Below are positions 1 through 9,482 of a DNA stretch of 64,000 nt, piece after piece. Within the stretch, counting starts at the first letter, position 1; each line of letters starts with the position of its first letter. The notes under the pieces are model-generated. The model was given only the letters and a program-made list of their open reading frames with translations, was not told the DNA's origin and did not search any database. Both the position numbers and the translations under genes were made by a program. Source of the DNA: Isoetes taiwanensis. Lineage: Eukaryota > Streptophyta > Lycopodiopsida > Isoetales > Isoetaceae. The stretch is from contig JAJEKV010000003.1 of assembly GCA_021234155.1 (NCBI GenBank), forward strand, positions 10,292,413 through 10,356,412. Reading direction: 5' to 3'.

Positions 1-211
1 TTGATTTGGTTATGAGGCATTTGATTTTCTTACATTTTAGAGCAACATACCTTATCTTGGCTATCAGTTTTTTCTATTTTTTTGTTATCATGATTATTTC
101 TATGTACGTGCAACCAATCTAGGTAATACATGATGTATATGATTGTCTGTCTCTTGTATTTTAATCATCAACTTCTAAATTCAATTGTTGCACAGACATC
201 CTTATGACATG
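1..211. other. Left flank of the gypsy insertion, non-coding
   Basis: AT-rich sequence with no credible coding frame. Bases 1-170 recur at 38474-38640. After that point the copies diverge: unit 1 continues with 45 bp of host flank up to the LTR, while unit 2 jumps into gypsy leader sequence. Confidence 0.7.
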
Positions 212-216
212 ATCAA
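212..216. repeat. Target-site duplication ATCAA, left partner
   Basis: The five bases ATCAA directly precede the LTR start TGTGACGT at 217. The same five bases directly follow the LTR end CGTCACA in unit 2 (40320-40324). Ty3/gypsy integrases make 5-bp duplications, so these two sites read as the two sides of one original insertion, now found in different units. Confidence 0.75.
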
Positions 217-1806
217 TGTGACGTCCCCTACTCCTTATACGATGCCCGCATCGTATTCGAAGGAGGAGCATTCCCCCTGGCAGCTGCCTGACAGGGGCCA
301 TCCACCTGACTCCACTCCCATGGGGGCAGAACCAGCAAGGGAAGAGTGGATGTGTCATTCATCCGTCTTCCATCGGATCGACCTATCTGCGGAAGCGTAA
401 CAAACAAACGTGAGCACAACTAATAATATACAACACAAGCACCATAACCATAGCAACATCACAGAGTCAGCAATACCTTCATAACAATAATACAAAGGAA
501 AGATCATACCCAGGGCTCGGACTCAAGGGGATGATGGCGGCTAGGCCTCCTCGAGTTCATTGCGGGCGAGAATTCATGGCAATGGATTTGGGCGGCATAG
601 AACATGGCTTAGGGTAGTCCACTCCATCCGCCCCTCCCCGTGCACACTTTGCGCAGTAGGCTGAAAAGTGTTGGGACTTGGCCGTAGCTTTGCCGGTGAA
701 TAGCCGGAGGGGCTACTAATGGCTGGGTTGCATCTCCCCAACCCCGATGAGGCGGGAAGAGAGCTGCCTCTCCTCCAGAGGTATCCATGCTCATCGCGGG
801 CGGCTAGAGGGGCCACTTGCCCTTATTGACTTGAACTCACTTTGGAAGGTCATATCCACCACCCCACGAGTGTCGAGCTCATGCCTTGCCCACACGCGGT
901 GACAAGCCATTAAGCCTAGCCCGGCAAAGACCCCGATAGGCTTTACTACCGGAGGGGTCAGTCCGCGATGAGACAAGTTCCTCCTTATCAACCGGCCTTG
1001 CCCCTTCACCCACCCGGGTGGGCTCACGTACCGCAGCCGCAATTATGTGGGAACTAAGGTGCTATGCTAGGAGCATCTTCTACCACGACCTTTAGGTCTC
1101 TACCCCCTTCCCACAACAAGGAGATCCGCAGAGTGGAATACATGCAATATCACGAGCAGAGATAGAGAATCATATCAATCTATCTACTTAACATCCAATG
1201 TTAGGTTCATTCGTTAGAGTCTCGGATCTAGGGATCTACAAGGCTTCGAGAGATGATCCAACATACTAAACCGGCATATTGCCATGCCTAAAAGCGGTTT
1301 TTGCTGTGAAACAACTAGATACCTGCTCCTTGGCTTGCTCCTCGATCCTCGGGCGTCCATGCTCCCGATCTTGCGAAGGCGGTGCTACTCGGCAACTTTG
1401 TTGTGCAAATCCGACTTTTGAACTGGCAATGCGATTTGAGCCTTACCTTGGCGAATTGGCCCGGAAAGCCCTAATTGCGAAAGAGGAAAGGAGGCTCTAG
1501 AAAACCCTAATTGGCAAAGTGAAAGGAGAGCTAGGGTCTAGGGTTTTAGCCCTTATATAGACCCTATCTAGGTTAGGGCATCCACATGGGCAAATGGCTT
1601 TAAGCCATTTGGAATTGGATGAACAAGGAACCTTTGTTGTGTATGTTTAATTACATACCCAACATCCAAGGTTGCCCCTAGGTGCAACCTTTAGCTCCTA
1701 GGTGCAACGTTGTCCTACTCTCAAGTACATGTCACTTGTGACATATGCGTGTGACGATGGCGATATAATATACGTGTTAGGCGTATATTATCTTTGGAAC
1801 GTCACA
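217..1806 (-). repeat. 3' LTR of the gypsy element
   Basis: It starts TGTGACGTCCC and ends GGAACGTCACA, the short inverted ends typical of LTRs (TG...CA). The length is 1590 bp, and a second copy lies at 38743-40319. The inner edge abuts a purine-rich tract on the minus strand and the outer edge abuts ATCAA, so in the element's minus-strand orientation this is the 3' LTR. Confidence 0.9.
1551..1559 (-). promoter_or_regulatory. Probable LTR TATA box
   Basis: On the minus strand the LTR reads TATATAAGG inside GGGTCTATATAAGGGC, followed by AAAACCCTAG, a plant telo-box-like motif (AAACCCTA). The other LTR keeps the same arrangement at 40063-40071. This is where a Pol II promoter of the element would be expected. 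The match is to consensus only. Confidence 0.55.
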
Positions 1807-1820
1807 TTCTCCCCACCTTG
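1807..1820 (-). other. Polypurine tract of the gypsy element
   Basis: Directly inside the LTR the plus strand reads TTCTCCCCACCTTG, so the minus strand has CAAGGTGGGGAGAA followed at once by the LTR's TGTGACG. Position and purine content are those of the plus-strand primer of LTR retrotransposons. This fixes the element's orientation and marks this LTR as the 3' one. Confidence 0.8.
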
Positions 1821-2638
1821 ACTTGATGCTGTCCTCAGCATCACGCGTCTCCCCACCTTGGGTACCTGCATATCCTGCAATTACAACACTTACATATCCA
1901 TATTATATTAATCACCTCAGGTAATATTTATAGTTTACTGTAATTGTACTATGGTGAGAGGCTCTTCCGTCCTCTACTTCATAATCGACTATAAACAAAA
2001 TTAACATCAATTATAGCTTTAAGGTTTTAACTAAAAACTTCTCGTCGCCTCCTCACAACACATTATGGCAAAACTATGCGTTGTGAGTTCTTGTAGCGCT
2101 ACCCTCCTGCCGCTCGGTCCATCTAGTTGCCTGCAGGATGTACGCTACGTTAGTACATATTTAATTATTATTATAAGGGTTGGTTGTAAGGGAACCACCC
2201 ATTAAATACAATTATATGGATGCAAGGCATATCTCTTCGGCATAGGAAGATTATGTTTCTCCCATCCTGGCCGAAGAGACAGCGCCCTATTATGCCTATA
2301 TGCCGCTCATGCCTACACCTGTAGTTGCCTAGCGTGGGACTTGGGTCCTTCCCGTATATGGGGTGTGAAGGGCCCTCCCCCGTAGGCATTGACTAGAGGT
2401 GCTTTTCCTATCAATGCATACCTGAATGACCTCTTTTCTCTCGAGGTCGTCTACTTCCGTGGGACAGAAGTAGACTTCTAACCTACCTTCCACTCAAACA
2501 AGCGGAAACGCGGTCATGCCTACATTGACATTACACCACGCCCTAGAGAGCACCGTAGTGGTCTCATCATCGGTAACAACGCATGCAACCCATGCCTAGC
2601 ATAGGCTGCATCGTTAGATTAGCCTTAGCTACACATGC
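1821..2638 (-). other. Gypsy 3' internal non-coding region
   Basis: 818 bp between the integrase/chromodomain stop and the polypurine tract. No frame continues the polyprotein. The run TCTCCCCACCTTG recurs at 1848-1860, just inside the polypurine tract, giving a second purine-rich stretch on the minus strand. Confidence 0.6.
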
Positions 2639-4393
2639 TTAAATCCAAACCCAAATCGACATGCCTGAGCCGATTTCTTGGTTGTTGATGTCGACTACTT
2701 CGGTGACGAGCCGACCCTTGCATTGCTCCATAAACTCGGGGTACTGTTTCTTAAGATCTGACTCAAGTACCCACATAGCGTCTTCCACTGGTAAGTGCTT
2801 CCACTTCACAAGGTATTGGAGGAATTTTGACCTTCTTGTCTTCTTATAAGATCTATTAAGAAGGACTTCCGGAACGATTTCAATATGCTCGTCCGTCATT
2901 TCTAAAAACTCATTTGTCTCCAATATTTCCTCGGGGTTTGGGGTGTGCCTCTTTAGCAAACTTACGTGGAAAACCTTATGTATCTTAAGATGTGCTGGCA
3001 AGTCCAACTTGTAGGATTGGTTACCTACTCTCTTCTCTATTCTGAAGGGTCCAGCCCATCTTGGAGCAAGCTTCTTGCAATTGCCGATGCGGAGCTTGGC
3101 CTGCTTGACTTTGATCTTCAACCACACTTTGTCTCCCACTTCAAATTCTCTTACCGTCCTATGCTTGTCGGCGATGCTTTTCTGCCTGCTTCTTGCTGCA
3201 AGGAGATATCCTCTCACTTCCTCCACCAAGTCTTGCATTTCTGAAAGCATCTGCTGGGAGACTTCCACCTTGGACACAGGGTTGTGCCAAGTATCTGGGG
3301 TAAGACACTGATACCCGTAATTAATCATAAAAGGACTCATCTGCGATGACTCCTGCTTGGTGCTGTTGTAGGCAAACTCTACTAGGTAGATGAAATCATC
3401 CCACTTGGATTGCTTGTTCCATACATAGCTTCTTAACATATCTTCGATGATCCTGTTTGTCCTCTCCGTCTGACCATCTGTTTGGGGATGATATGCCGTG
3501 CTCATCGAAAGCTTCGTCTGGATGGTGGTGAATAGGTCCTGCCAAAAGGCACTCATAAACTTGGAGTCTCTATCCGAGATTATCTCCCTTGGCATGCCAT
3601 GGAGCCTAAAAATCTCCTTAACAAATAGGTTGGCTGTGTCTAATGCCGTATCTGTTGTCCTGCACGGCACGAAGTGTGCCATCTTTGACAACTTATCTAC
3701 TACCACCATCAAGGCATCTTTGCCCCTTGCTGTTCTTGGGAGTCCTGTAATAAAATCCATACTTATCACCTCCCACTTAGCATTTGGCACGGGCAATGGT
3801 TCCAAGGCACCTGGGATCCGGAGCTGTTCCGCCTTTGTCTGCTGGCATATCTGGCACTCTCTAATATATCTTGCTATTTCCTTCTTCATGCCGGGCCAAT
3901 AATAACTGCTTCTAATCTTGAAATATGTCTTCATGAACCCTGCATGCCCTGCTATGGGACTATTGTGTGTATCATTCAAAATAAGCTTTCTAACTTGCGA
4001 AGATTTTGGTACACACAATTTGTTTTTATAATATAGCAAGTTTCCTTCCTTCTTGTAGTGCCTGAACATCTCCCTTTCCTTGTCGGTCCTGGCCTCTTTG
4101 GAAAGGCTCGCCCAAACTTCCTTGAAGTCGAGGTCCATCGGCAATGTTTCCTCAATCTTCTTGCCAAACTCACTTACAAGTGTTGATATGGCGTTACAAT
4201 GAATTCTGGTTGCCAATGGCTTCCTGGAAAGGGCATCCGCAACCACATTGAGCTTCCCTGGCTTATAACTTATCTCAAAGTCATATTCTTCCAAGAATTC
4301 CATCCATCTCCTTTGCCTCAAATTAAGGAGCGGCTGCGTAAATATATATTGGAGGCTTTGATGATCTGTGTCTAACTGGAATTTTCTTCCCAA
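2639..4393 (-). CDS. Gypsy Pol C-terminal half: RNase H end, integrase, chromodomain
   Basis: An open frame of 584 codons. Residues 1-58 are the C-terminal end of RNase H and the tether, ending VADALSRK. The integrase zinc-binding region has H143, H150, C180 and C183. The catalytic core has D213, D274 and E310, giving a D-X60-D-X35-E spacing, with ISDRD and HPQTDGQTER motifs. A GPF module lies at about 447-456. A chromodomain (about 505-560, with LVKWK and aromatic residues) ends the protein; in related elements this domain guides integration to heterochromatin. The Met at 4393 is only the first in the open stretch. The true polyprotein would start in gag, and the upstream frame is broken. 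Confidence 0.93.
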   Translation of the reverse strand: MGRKFQLDTDHQSLQYIFTQPLLNLRQRRWMEFLEEYDFEISYKPGKLNVVADALSRKPLATRIHCNAISTLVSEFGKKIEETLPMDLDFKEVWASLSKEARTDKEREMFRHYKKEGNLLYYKNKLCVPKSSQVRKLILNDTHNSPIAGHAGFMKTYFKIRSSYYWPGMKKEIARYIRECQICQQTKAEQLRIPGALEPLPVPNAKWEVISMDFITGLPRTARGKDALMVVVDKLSKMAHFVPCRTTDTALDTANLFVKEIFRLHGMPREIISDRDSKFMSAFWQDLFTTIQTKLSMSTAYHPQTDGQTERTNRIIEDMLRSYVWNKQSKWDDFIYLVEFAYNSTKQESSQMSPFMINYGYQCLTPDTWHNPVSKVEVSQQMLSEMQDLVEEVRGYLLAARSRQKSIADKHRTVREFEVGDKVWLKIKVKQAKLRIGNCKKLAPRWAGPFRIEKRVGNQSYKLDLPAHLKIHKVFHVSLLKRHTPNPEEILETNEFLEMTDEHIEIVPEVLLNRSYKKTRRSKFLQYLVKWKHLPVEDAMWVLESDLKKQYPEFMEQCKGRLVTEVVDINNQEIGSGMSIWVWI

Positions 4394-4819
4394 TAAATAA
4401 TGCCTCCAAATTCTTAAAGCCCTTACTATAGCGGGGAGCTCCTGATCATCGTTGGGTAGCGGTTAAGGTCGTTCAACTTCTTAGAATCATAGGCCACTAC
4501 TCTTTCCTCCTGCATGAGGAATTTGCGCCCGTCGCTATCCTCGCTAGCATCTGTTGCTTTCTGAGCTTATCTTTGGTCGGATCTGGCAAGACCAATCTTG
4601 GCGCCCGTCGTCAAAGCTTCCTTCAAATCTCAAATGCTTTACGGGCCTTGTTTTGCCAATGGGCTGCCCAATCTTTTATCTTCCCACCTTTTGTGAGATC
4701 CGTTAATGGCGCTGCTACCTTGGCAAAATTCTTGACAAATCTTCTATAATAGCACTTTGCTAGCCCTAGGAAGCTCGACTTCATGCGTATTCTTTGGTGC
4801 CGGCCAGCCGATCCGGCTT
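4394..4819 (-). pseudogene. Gypsy RT end and RNase H, frameshifted
   Basis: This joins the RT frame to the integrase frame. Fragments of the expected protein appear in more than one frame, for example SFLGLA..YYRRFVKNF and PLTDLTKGGKIKDW around 4660-4770, which is the RT thumb/connection. Stops and frame changes lie at about 4450-4640 and 4800-4860. The same segment of a related fragment at 37380-37700 is easier to read. Some breaks may be sequencing errors, since several lie next to CAG/CTG-like sites. Confidence 0.75.
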
Positions 4820-5443
4820 CTATCTTCGCGAGGTCGTGGAAATGCCTTCTTGCGTGATCACGTGCCCCAAGTACTCCACTCTTTCCGTTGCGAAGTGGCA
4901 CTTCGATAACTTCGCAAAGAGTTGATGCCTTCTTAACTTTTCAAGCACCTTCCTCAAGTGTTGGGCGTGCTCCTCCACAGACTTACTGTAAACCAAGATA
5001 TCGTCGAAGAAGACTATGATGAAGGAATCTAGAAATTCGCGGAAGACGTCGTTCATTAACCTCATGAATGTTGCTGGTGCATTAGACAATCCAAAGGGCA
5101 TAACTGTGAACTCATAGTGCCCATATCTTGTCCTGAACGCTGTCTTATGAATGTCTTCCTCCTTGATCCTAATCTGGTGATATCCTGATCTGAGATCTAT
5201 TTTGGAGAAGATCTTTGCTCCCTGCAACTGATCCATTAAGTCATCTGACCTAGGCAAGGCATACTTATTTTTGATGGTGTGCTTATTTAACTGGCGGTAA
5301 TCAATGCACATCCTAAGGCTCCCATCCTTCTTCTTCACAAAGAGAATAGGGGCTCCGAACGGGGAGACACTAGGTCTTATGAACCCTAGGTCTAGCAATT
5401 CTTGCAACTGCTTCTTTAACTCTGTCAACTCCTCGGTTGACAT
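4820..5443 (-). CDS. Gypsy reverse transcriptase domain
   Basis: 207 codons of RT fingers and palm. Visible motifs are the [10 protein letters not shown] start, LFVKKKDGS, the CIDYRQLN block, catalytic D83 in [22 protein letters not shown], and the catalytic pair D147-D148 in FFDDILVYS. The first residue of the usual Y-x-D-D box is Phe here, a common variant in Ty3/gypsy elements. The frame is lost after LGHVITQEG, where RNase H should follow. Confidence 0.93.
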   Translation of the reverse strand: MSTEELTELKKQLQELLDLGFIRPSVSPFGAPILFVKKKDGSLRMCIDYRQLNKHTIKNKYALPRSDDLMDQLQGAKIFSKIDLRSGYHQIRIKEEDIHKTAFRTRYGHYEFTVMPFGLSNAPATFMRLMNDVFREFLDSFIIVFFDDILVYSKSVEEHAQHLRKVLEKLRRHQLFAKLSKCHFATERVEYLGHVITQEGISTTSRR

Positions 5444-6070
5444 CCTATAAGGTGCCTTGCTTGTAGGCTTCGTCCCAGGTTCAAGTGCTATTTCACACTC
5501 GACTCCTCTATAGGGCGAAGTCGCTTAATCTCATCGGGGAACAAGTCGTGAAATTCCTCGATCAACTTTGCTATTGGCCCGGGAGCTTGCTAGATTCTTT
5601 GATCTCTTTATTTCTCTCCGCTCCGATCTTGGAGCTCAAGCTTAAGGAGATAGGCCACCTTTGCTTTCTTATGCACTTAAGCAATTTTTCACTACTCATG
5701 CATTGCATGATTGGGGTTACTTCTTTACCCGTGATTTCGATGACTTTGCCCTCTGGCGTTGTTAGGGTCACCTTACATTTCCCACAATCGATGATTGCTC
5801 CTGCTGGTCCAAGATATTCCATTCCAATAATGAGATCATACTTGCCTATATTCATGACTTCCGCTCCCAATGCAACATTAACACTGCAAGTCTACATTGA
5901 AGTTTATTCTCTTCCTGCTGTAGATGCCTAATTGCTCCATTGGCTAACACCACCGGCCCGGCTTGGACTTTAACGGCTTTAACTTCAACATGCTTACCAT
6001 CCTAGGGGATGCAAAATTATGATTGCGCCCGTCGAGTCTATCAATACTATAAAGGATTTCTCTTGGGCTT
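5444..6070 (-). pseudogene. Gypsy protease (retropepsin), frameshifted
   Basis: Read on the minus strand, the active-site motif IDSTGA is encoded at about 6025-6045. The flap and C-terminal part (NIGKYDLIIGMEYLGPAGA) lie in another frame in the open stretch 5571-5870. The region then runs on through CMSSEKLLKC to the RT. At least two frameshifts separate motif and body. A homologous copy on the plus strand is at 36245-36498. Confidence 0.8.
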
Positions 6071-6868
6071 TTTGGTCGTTGAGATTACCTTATACTTGAC
6101 TTTACGCATTCCCCGTGTATCAATAGTCGCAAAGATGTGACACTCACCATGGATGTAATCCGTGGTAGCCGTCGTCGTCTGCGTCCGATGGTGTCTCCCA
6201 TCCCAGCTCCGCCAATGCCGCATTCATAATCGGGGGCAATTGTTGGTCCTATGCCACAGGCTGGAAGCATCTGAAAACACAAACCGCTTCTCTATACAAT
6301 CCTGCTTCTTTTCCTTGGGAATGGATTTGCAGAAATTGCCTCACCGCTTGGGAGTAGTTAGACTTGGCTCCTTGCTCCTTGAAGCTTACCTGTTTCTTTT
6401 CCCCTTGCCGCCACTACTTGTGTTGCCTTGCTTCCCATAATTTGAATTGTACTTGCGTCTTGCTAGCTCTTTGGGCTTGCCGCCCTTGGGCTATAGCCCC
6501 CCCGTGCTCTTCCCCTTATCCCGAAATATTGCTTTGTCTTGATGCTCGCTCTTGTGGACTGTTCCTTGCAAACTTATGGCCTTTGCTTCTGCCTCTGACA
6601 CAGACTTCGGGTTTATTGCCCTTACAAGCTTGCGGATCTCATCGTTCAAGCCTTCAATATAGCCTTCCACCGCATGCTTTTCACTCAACTTTGGCACATA
6701 AAGCCTTAGTCTCATGAATTCCTCCGTGTATTTCTGGACTGATTTGTTGCCCTGTTGCAGCCTATAGAACTGCTGCATCATGTTGCACTTATGTTCTCTT
6801 GGTACATAATGATGTTTGAACGCCTTGGCGAACTTCCTGAATTTGCAGGCAGAATTTGACCCCATCAC
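6071..6868 (-). pseudogene. Gypsy gag, 5'-truncated and broken
   Basis: An open stretch at 6491-6868 encodes 125 residues of the retrotransposon gag (capsid-like) domain, with FYRLQQGNKSVQKYTEEF and the SEKHAVEGYIEGL region typical of Ty3/gypsy Gag. Further in, the minus strand near 6240-6290 shows a decayed CCHC zinc knuckle (Cys residues, then HRTNNCP in a shifted frame). The start Met of the open stretch comes from fused LINE sequence, so the real N-terminus is missing. Confidence 0.8.
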
Positions 6869-7180
6869 AGCTTTGCAGGCAGAAAGAAGAGTTATGTCGA
6901 GTGCGCGAGGCTTGCCTACAACGGAAATGGGCAGTGTATAGGAGGGGAGGCCAGGCTATCATTCGGGATCAGTGGCCGGCTGATCCCTGGACAGTTTTGG
7001 CATAGCCACGGGCTCCCTGTTCTTTGGGTTCGTTCAGTTTCCTTTATTTGTGTGTTGTAACGGGGCTTAGACCCCATGTTCTGTTTTTTGGGCTTCGGCC
7101 CTCTGTTCTGTTAGGGTTTATGCCCCCTTTGTTTGTTCTGGTCCCATAACCCGATTGGGTTCCGTGGACATTAAAATTTC
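6869..7180 (+). pseudogene. L1 ORF1-like remnant with LINE 3' end
   Basis: The plus strand encodes the last about 40 residues of an L1 ORF1p-like C-terminal domain (YRRGGQAIIRDQWPADPW, with one frame change), then a 3' UTR holding short GGGCTT..GCCC hairpins. It ends in GGTCCCATAACCCGATTGGG and GGACATTAAAATTTCTT. The upstream part is cut off by the gypsy junction. Unit 2 keeps about 200 bp more coding sequence (40700-41255). The protein end is followed directly by the 3' UTR, with no RT region. Confidence 0.7.
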
Positions 7181-7480
7181 TTCCTTCCTTTCTCTTGTGA
7201 AGACACATACGCCAATGTCTGGTAACTTGTATATTCATTATGTGAGCATTACGCTTAGAACTATATATGGTCATAACAAATATATATTGTAGACCCAAAT
7301 TTTACTTGAGAGAAAAGTATATATTTCATCGTTTGATGGATGAAAGATTCGCCAAGGTTGCTAAAACTCAAATTGAAGCCCGAAATAAAATCACCAACAT
7401 AACTAATCGGAAAAAACTAAGATTCGCCTCACATTCTAAATTACACCTATGAAAATTTGGGTTTAAGGGCTACCTTGCCG
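7181..7480. other. Non-coding spacer
   Basis: AT-rich DNA shared with 41256-41545. No gene, repeat structure or RNA is recognised. Confidence 0.5.
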
Positions 7481-8379
7481 ATGAGGCGCAGGTTCAAATG
7501 CCGATCTTGCCCAGGCGGGTCCGAACCCCAACAATAGAGGCTAAGTAATTGCTCTAAACAAATGCATGAAAGTAACCCAAAACAAGGTGCTATCAAAGCT
7601 GATAGGCCAGCCTAAGCATTGGGCCAAGAGTTAAAAAGATGGTTCTCTTAGTGAAGGTTATTATAATTCCGTAGAAGTTATATCAATGGGTTGTGCACAA
7701 TAATGTATTTGGTGTGCAAGCAGCTATGTTATTAACATTAACGTGTAGAGATAGTAAATCATTTTATATATGATCTCCTTAAGGAATTCTTTTTTTATTG
7801 GGCCTGTAGCTTAGACGTTCGCATGTTTGAACCGAATGACACATGATGAAAATATAATTCGTGATGCATTATAACCATGCATAAACTTTTGTTGCTTCTT
7901 GATATACTATGGGAGTCTTGCCATTATAATTGTTACGTGCACATTTAAATTCCTCTTTGAATTTTTTTCTCAAGGTATATTCAAGTATTTTGTTAGCAAT
8001 GCAAATAGATATTATGTTTAAGGGTTTGAATGTGTGACTTTTATGTGCACGATTTTTTCACTTCTAATCGCTATCCCCATCCTAATTTTTCCTTTGACAA
8101 AAATAAAAAAAGTCTATGGACTGTTGATTTCGTCATTCAACAGAAAAAAAAGGTTTGTACATGTGTCAAGGTTGGCTTCCAGGCCTCGCCTGAACCATAG
8201 AGGAAAAAAGAAAAGAAGAATAGAAATGAAGAAGTATGGAGAAGCCCGAGAGCAATTGAATCTCCCCCGGCACGATCGCATTTCTTGTAAACAAGAAAAT
8301 TGCAGTTCATTGCATGCATTGTTGATTAACTTCTATGAGTTTTCTATGCTACTTAATTTCTACAATTATGGTTCTTAAG

Positions 8380-8650
8380 TTTGGGTGCATATTCACACAG
8401 GGGGTGACTCCGGGCAACGAGAGCTGTTGGATAGGCATATTCACCCCTTATTCCTTAATTTATACCGTACGTAAAATTCCTCGTTTATGGGGTATGCAAG
8501 CACAAAATTTGCTATACTGTATAACAAGATTCGCAAAATACTATAAGATTTCAAGCGGAATACTATATGGTGTTGATTTCGTACGTGCAAAATACAATTA
8601 TGAGGGTTCTCGCTGCCCTACGTCACCCCCTGTGTGAATATGCACCCAAA
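8380..8650. mobile_element. MITE-like element with 29-bp perfect terminal inverted repeats
   Basis: The left end TTTGGGTGCATATTCACACA... (8380-8408) is the exact reverse complement of 8622-8650. The 271-bp body has no coding capacity. The flanks CTTAAG and CCAAAG do not form a target duplication, so the superfamily cannot be named and the element may have arrived as part of the larger 8380-9684 insertion. Confidence 0.7.
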
Positions 8651-8689
8651 CCAAAGGGGGTTTAAGGGGGATTTTAATTTAAATGTGTT

Positions 8690-8785
8690 GGACCCAATGG
8701 TTGTGTTAATTAATGTCAATGGTAGTTATGTGTTGGTTGTTAATGTCAATGGTTGTTATGTGTTGGGGGATTTAATTTTTATATG
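8690..8785 (+). repeat. Short tandem repeat of about 32 bp
   Basis: GTTAATGTCAATGGT(A/T)GTTATGTGTTGG occurs twice in a row, with decayed partial copies on both sides (GTTGGACCCAATGGTTGTG before, GTTGGATGTTAATGGTCTG after). It lies only inside the unit 1 insertion. Confidence 0.6.
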
Positions 8786-9042
8786 TTGGATGTTAATGGT
8801 CTGTGTTGCAAAAAAAAAATTTCGGCCCCTTCGGGGCCTTAGGAACGTCATCCCCCCTCCAGTGTGACAAAAATTTTAGAATTCAAACCAGAAAAAAACT
8901 AGAATTCATTTGAGGCTCTCATCACCTGTAGCTTTTGAATTTGATCACAATAAAACAAATAGAACATAAGTAAAAGTTATCATAAAGATAGAGCAGACTG
9001 ATCTCATTATTCTGAAAGTCATAAAGTTTGCAACACAAAGAA

Positions 9043-9067
9043 AACCCCCTGTTATTGTGCTACATAT
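9043..9067. repeat. 25-bp direct repeat, copy 1
   Basis: AACCCCCTGTTATTGTGCTA... recurs exactly at 9660-9684, the right edge of the insertion. The repeat brackets 592 bp including the microsatellite, so the inner part may be a nested insertion or a slippage product. Confidence 0.7.
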
Positions 9068-9326
9068 TGTTACTTCTGCTACAACTATTTCTCTTTCACA
9101 ATGACACCATTGTTTATCAATCCATATGATTTTGGATGCTCCATCTCTAGCTTAAAGGTAATGCATGATTCACCTTATGGTTCGATTAAAGTTCCAAACC
9201 TATAATATAAATGCATTCTTGTGACCACTGTTTGACTGATCTGCGTGACATGGAAAAGGGCGTGGAATAATCTGCCTGTTGTGTGCATAAGAATCCGTTT
9301 GTTGATTGAAGCTAAAGGCTGGCAAG

Positions 9327-9482
9327 TACACATGCATATGCACACATGCACACACATGCACACATGCACATGCACTTGCACTTGCACTTGCACATGCACA
9401 TGCATATACATGCACATGCACATGAACATGCACATGCACACACATGCACATGCATGTGCACATGCACATGCATACACATGCG
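9327..9482. repeat. Microsatellite (ACATGC)n
   Basis: About 155 bp of ACATGC/ACACATGC units with a few CTTGCA variants. Purines and pyrimidines alternate almost without break, a pattern that can form Z-DNA. All six frames stay open across it because of the composition, so the open frames at 9175-9576 are not genes. Confidence 0.9.

Larger units (their letters stand above)
217..6868 (-). mobile_element. Ty3/gypsy chromodomain retrotransposon (chromovirus), 5'-truncated
   Basis: On the minus strand the order is gag (6868 down to about 6080), protease (about 6060-5571), reverse transcriptase (5443-4820), RNase H (about 4820-4230), integrase with chromodomain (to 2639), a 3' non-coding stretch, polypurine tract (1807-1820) and a 3' LTR (217-1806). 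The 5' LTR, primer-binding site and start of gag are missing, because the element breaks at about 6850-6868 into a LINE ORF1 remnant. The integrase plus chromodomain frame is open over 584 codons, whereas RNase H, protease and gag are broken by frameshifts. The order protease-RT-RNase H-integrase and the chromodomain place it in the plant chromoviruses. Confidence 0.95.

Noticed and set aside
3498-3902. 134-codon plus-strand frame within the gypsy integrase
   Set aside because: Antisense shadow of the integrase core.
7484-7540. GGTTCAAATGCC, similar to a Pol III B box, as a sign of a tRNA-derived SINE
   Set aside because: No A box at the right distance and no SINE tail. The similarity is too short.
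7801-7840. tRNA-like start GGGCCTGTAGCTTAGA, resembling a tRNA 5' half
   Set aside because: No anticodon arm, T-arm or acceptor match follows. The word is simply part of the alpha/beta repeat.
8823-8840. GGCCCCTTCGGGGCC hairpin as a transcription terminator
   Set aside because: Intrinsic terminators are bacterial, and the setting is a plant transposon insertion.
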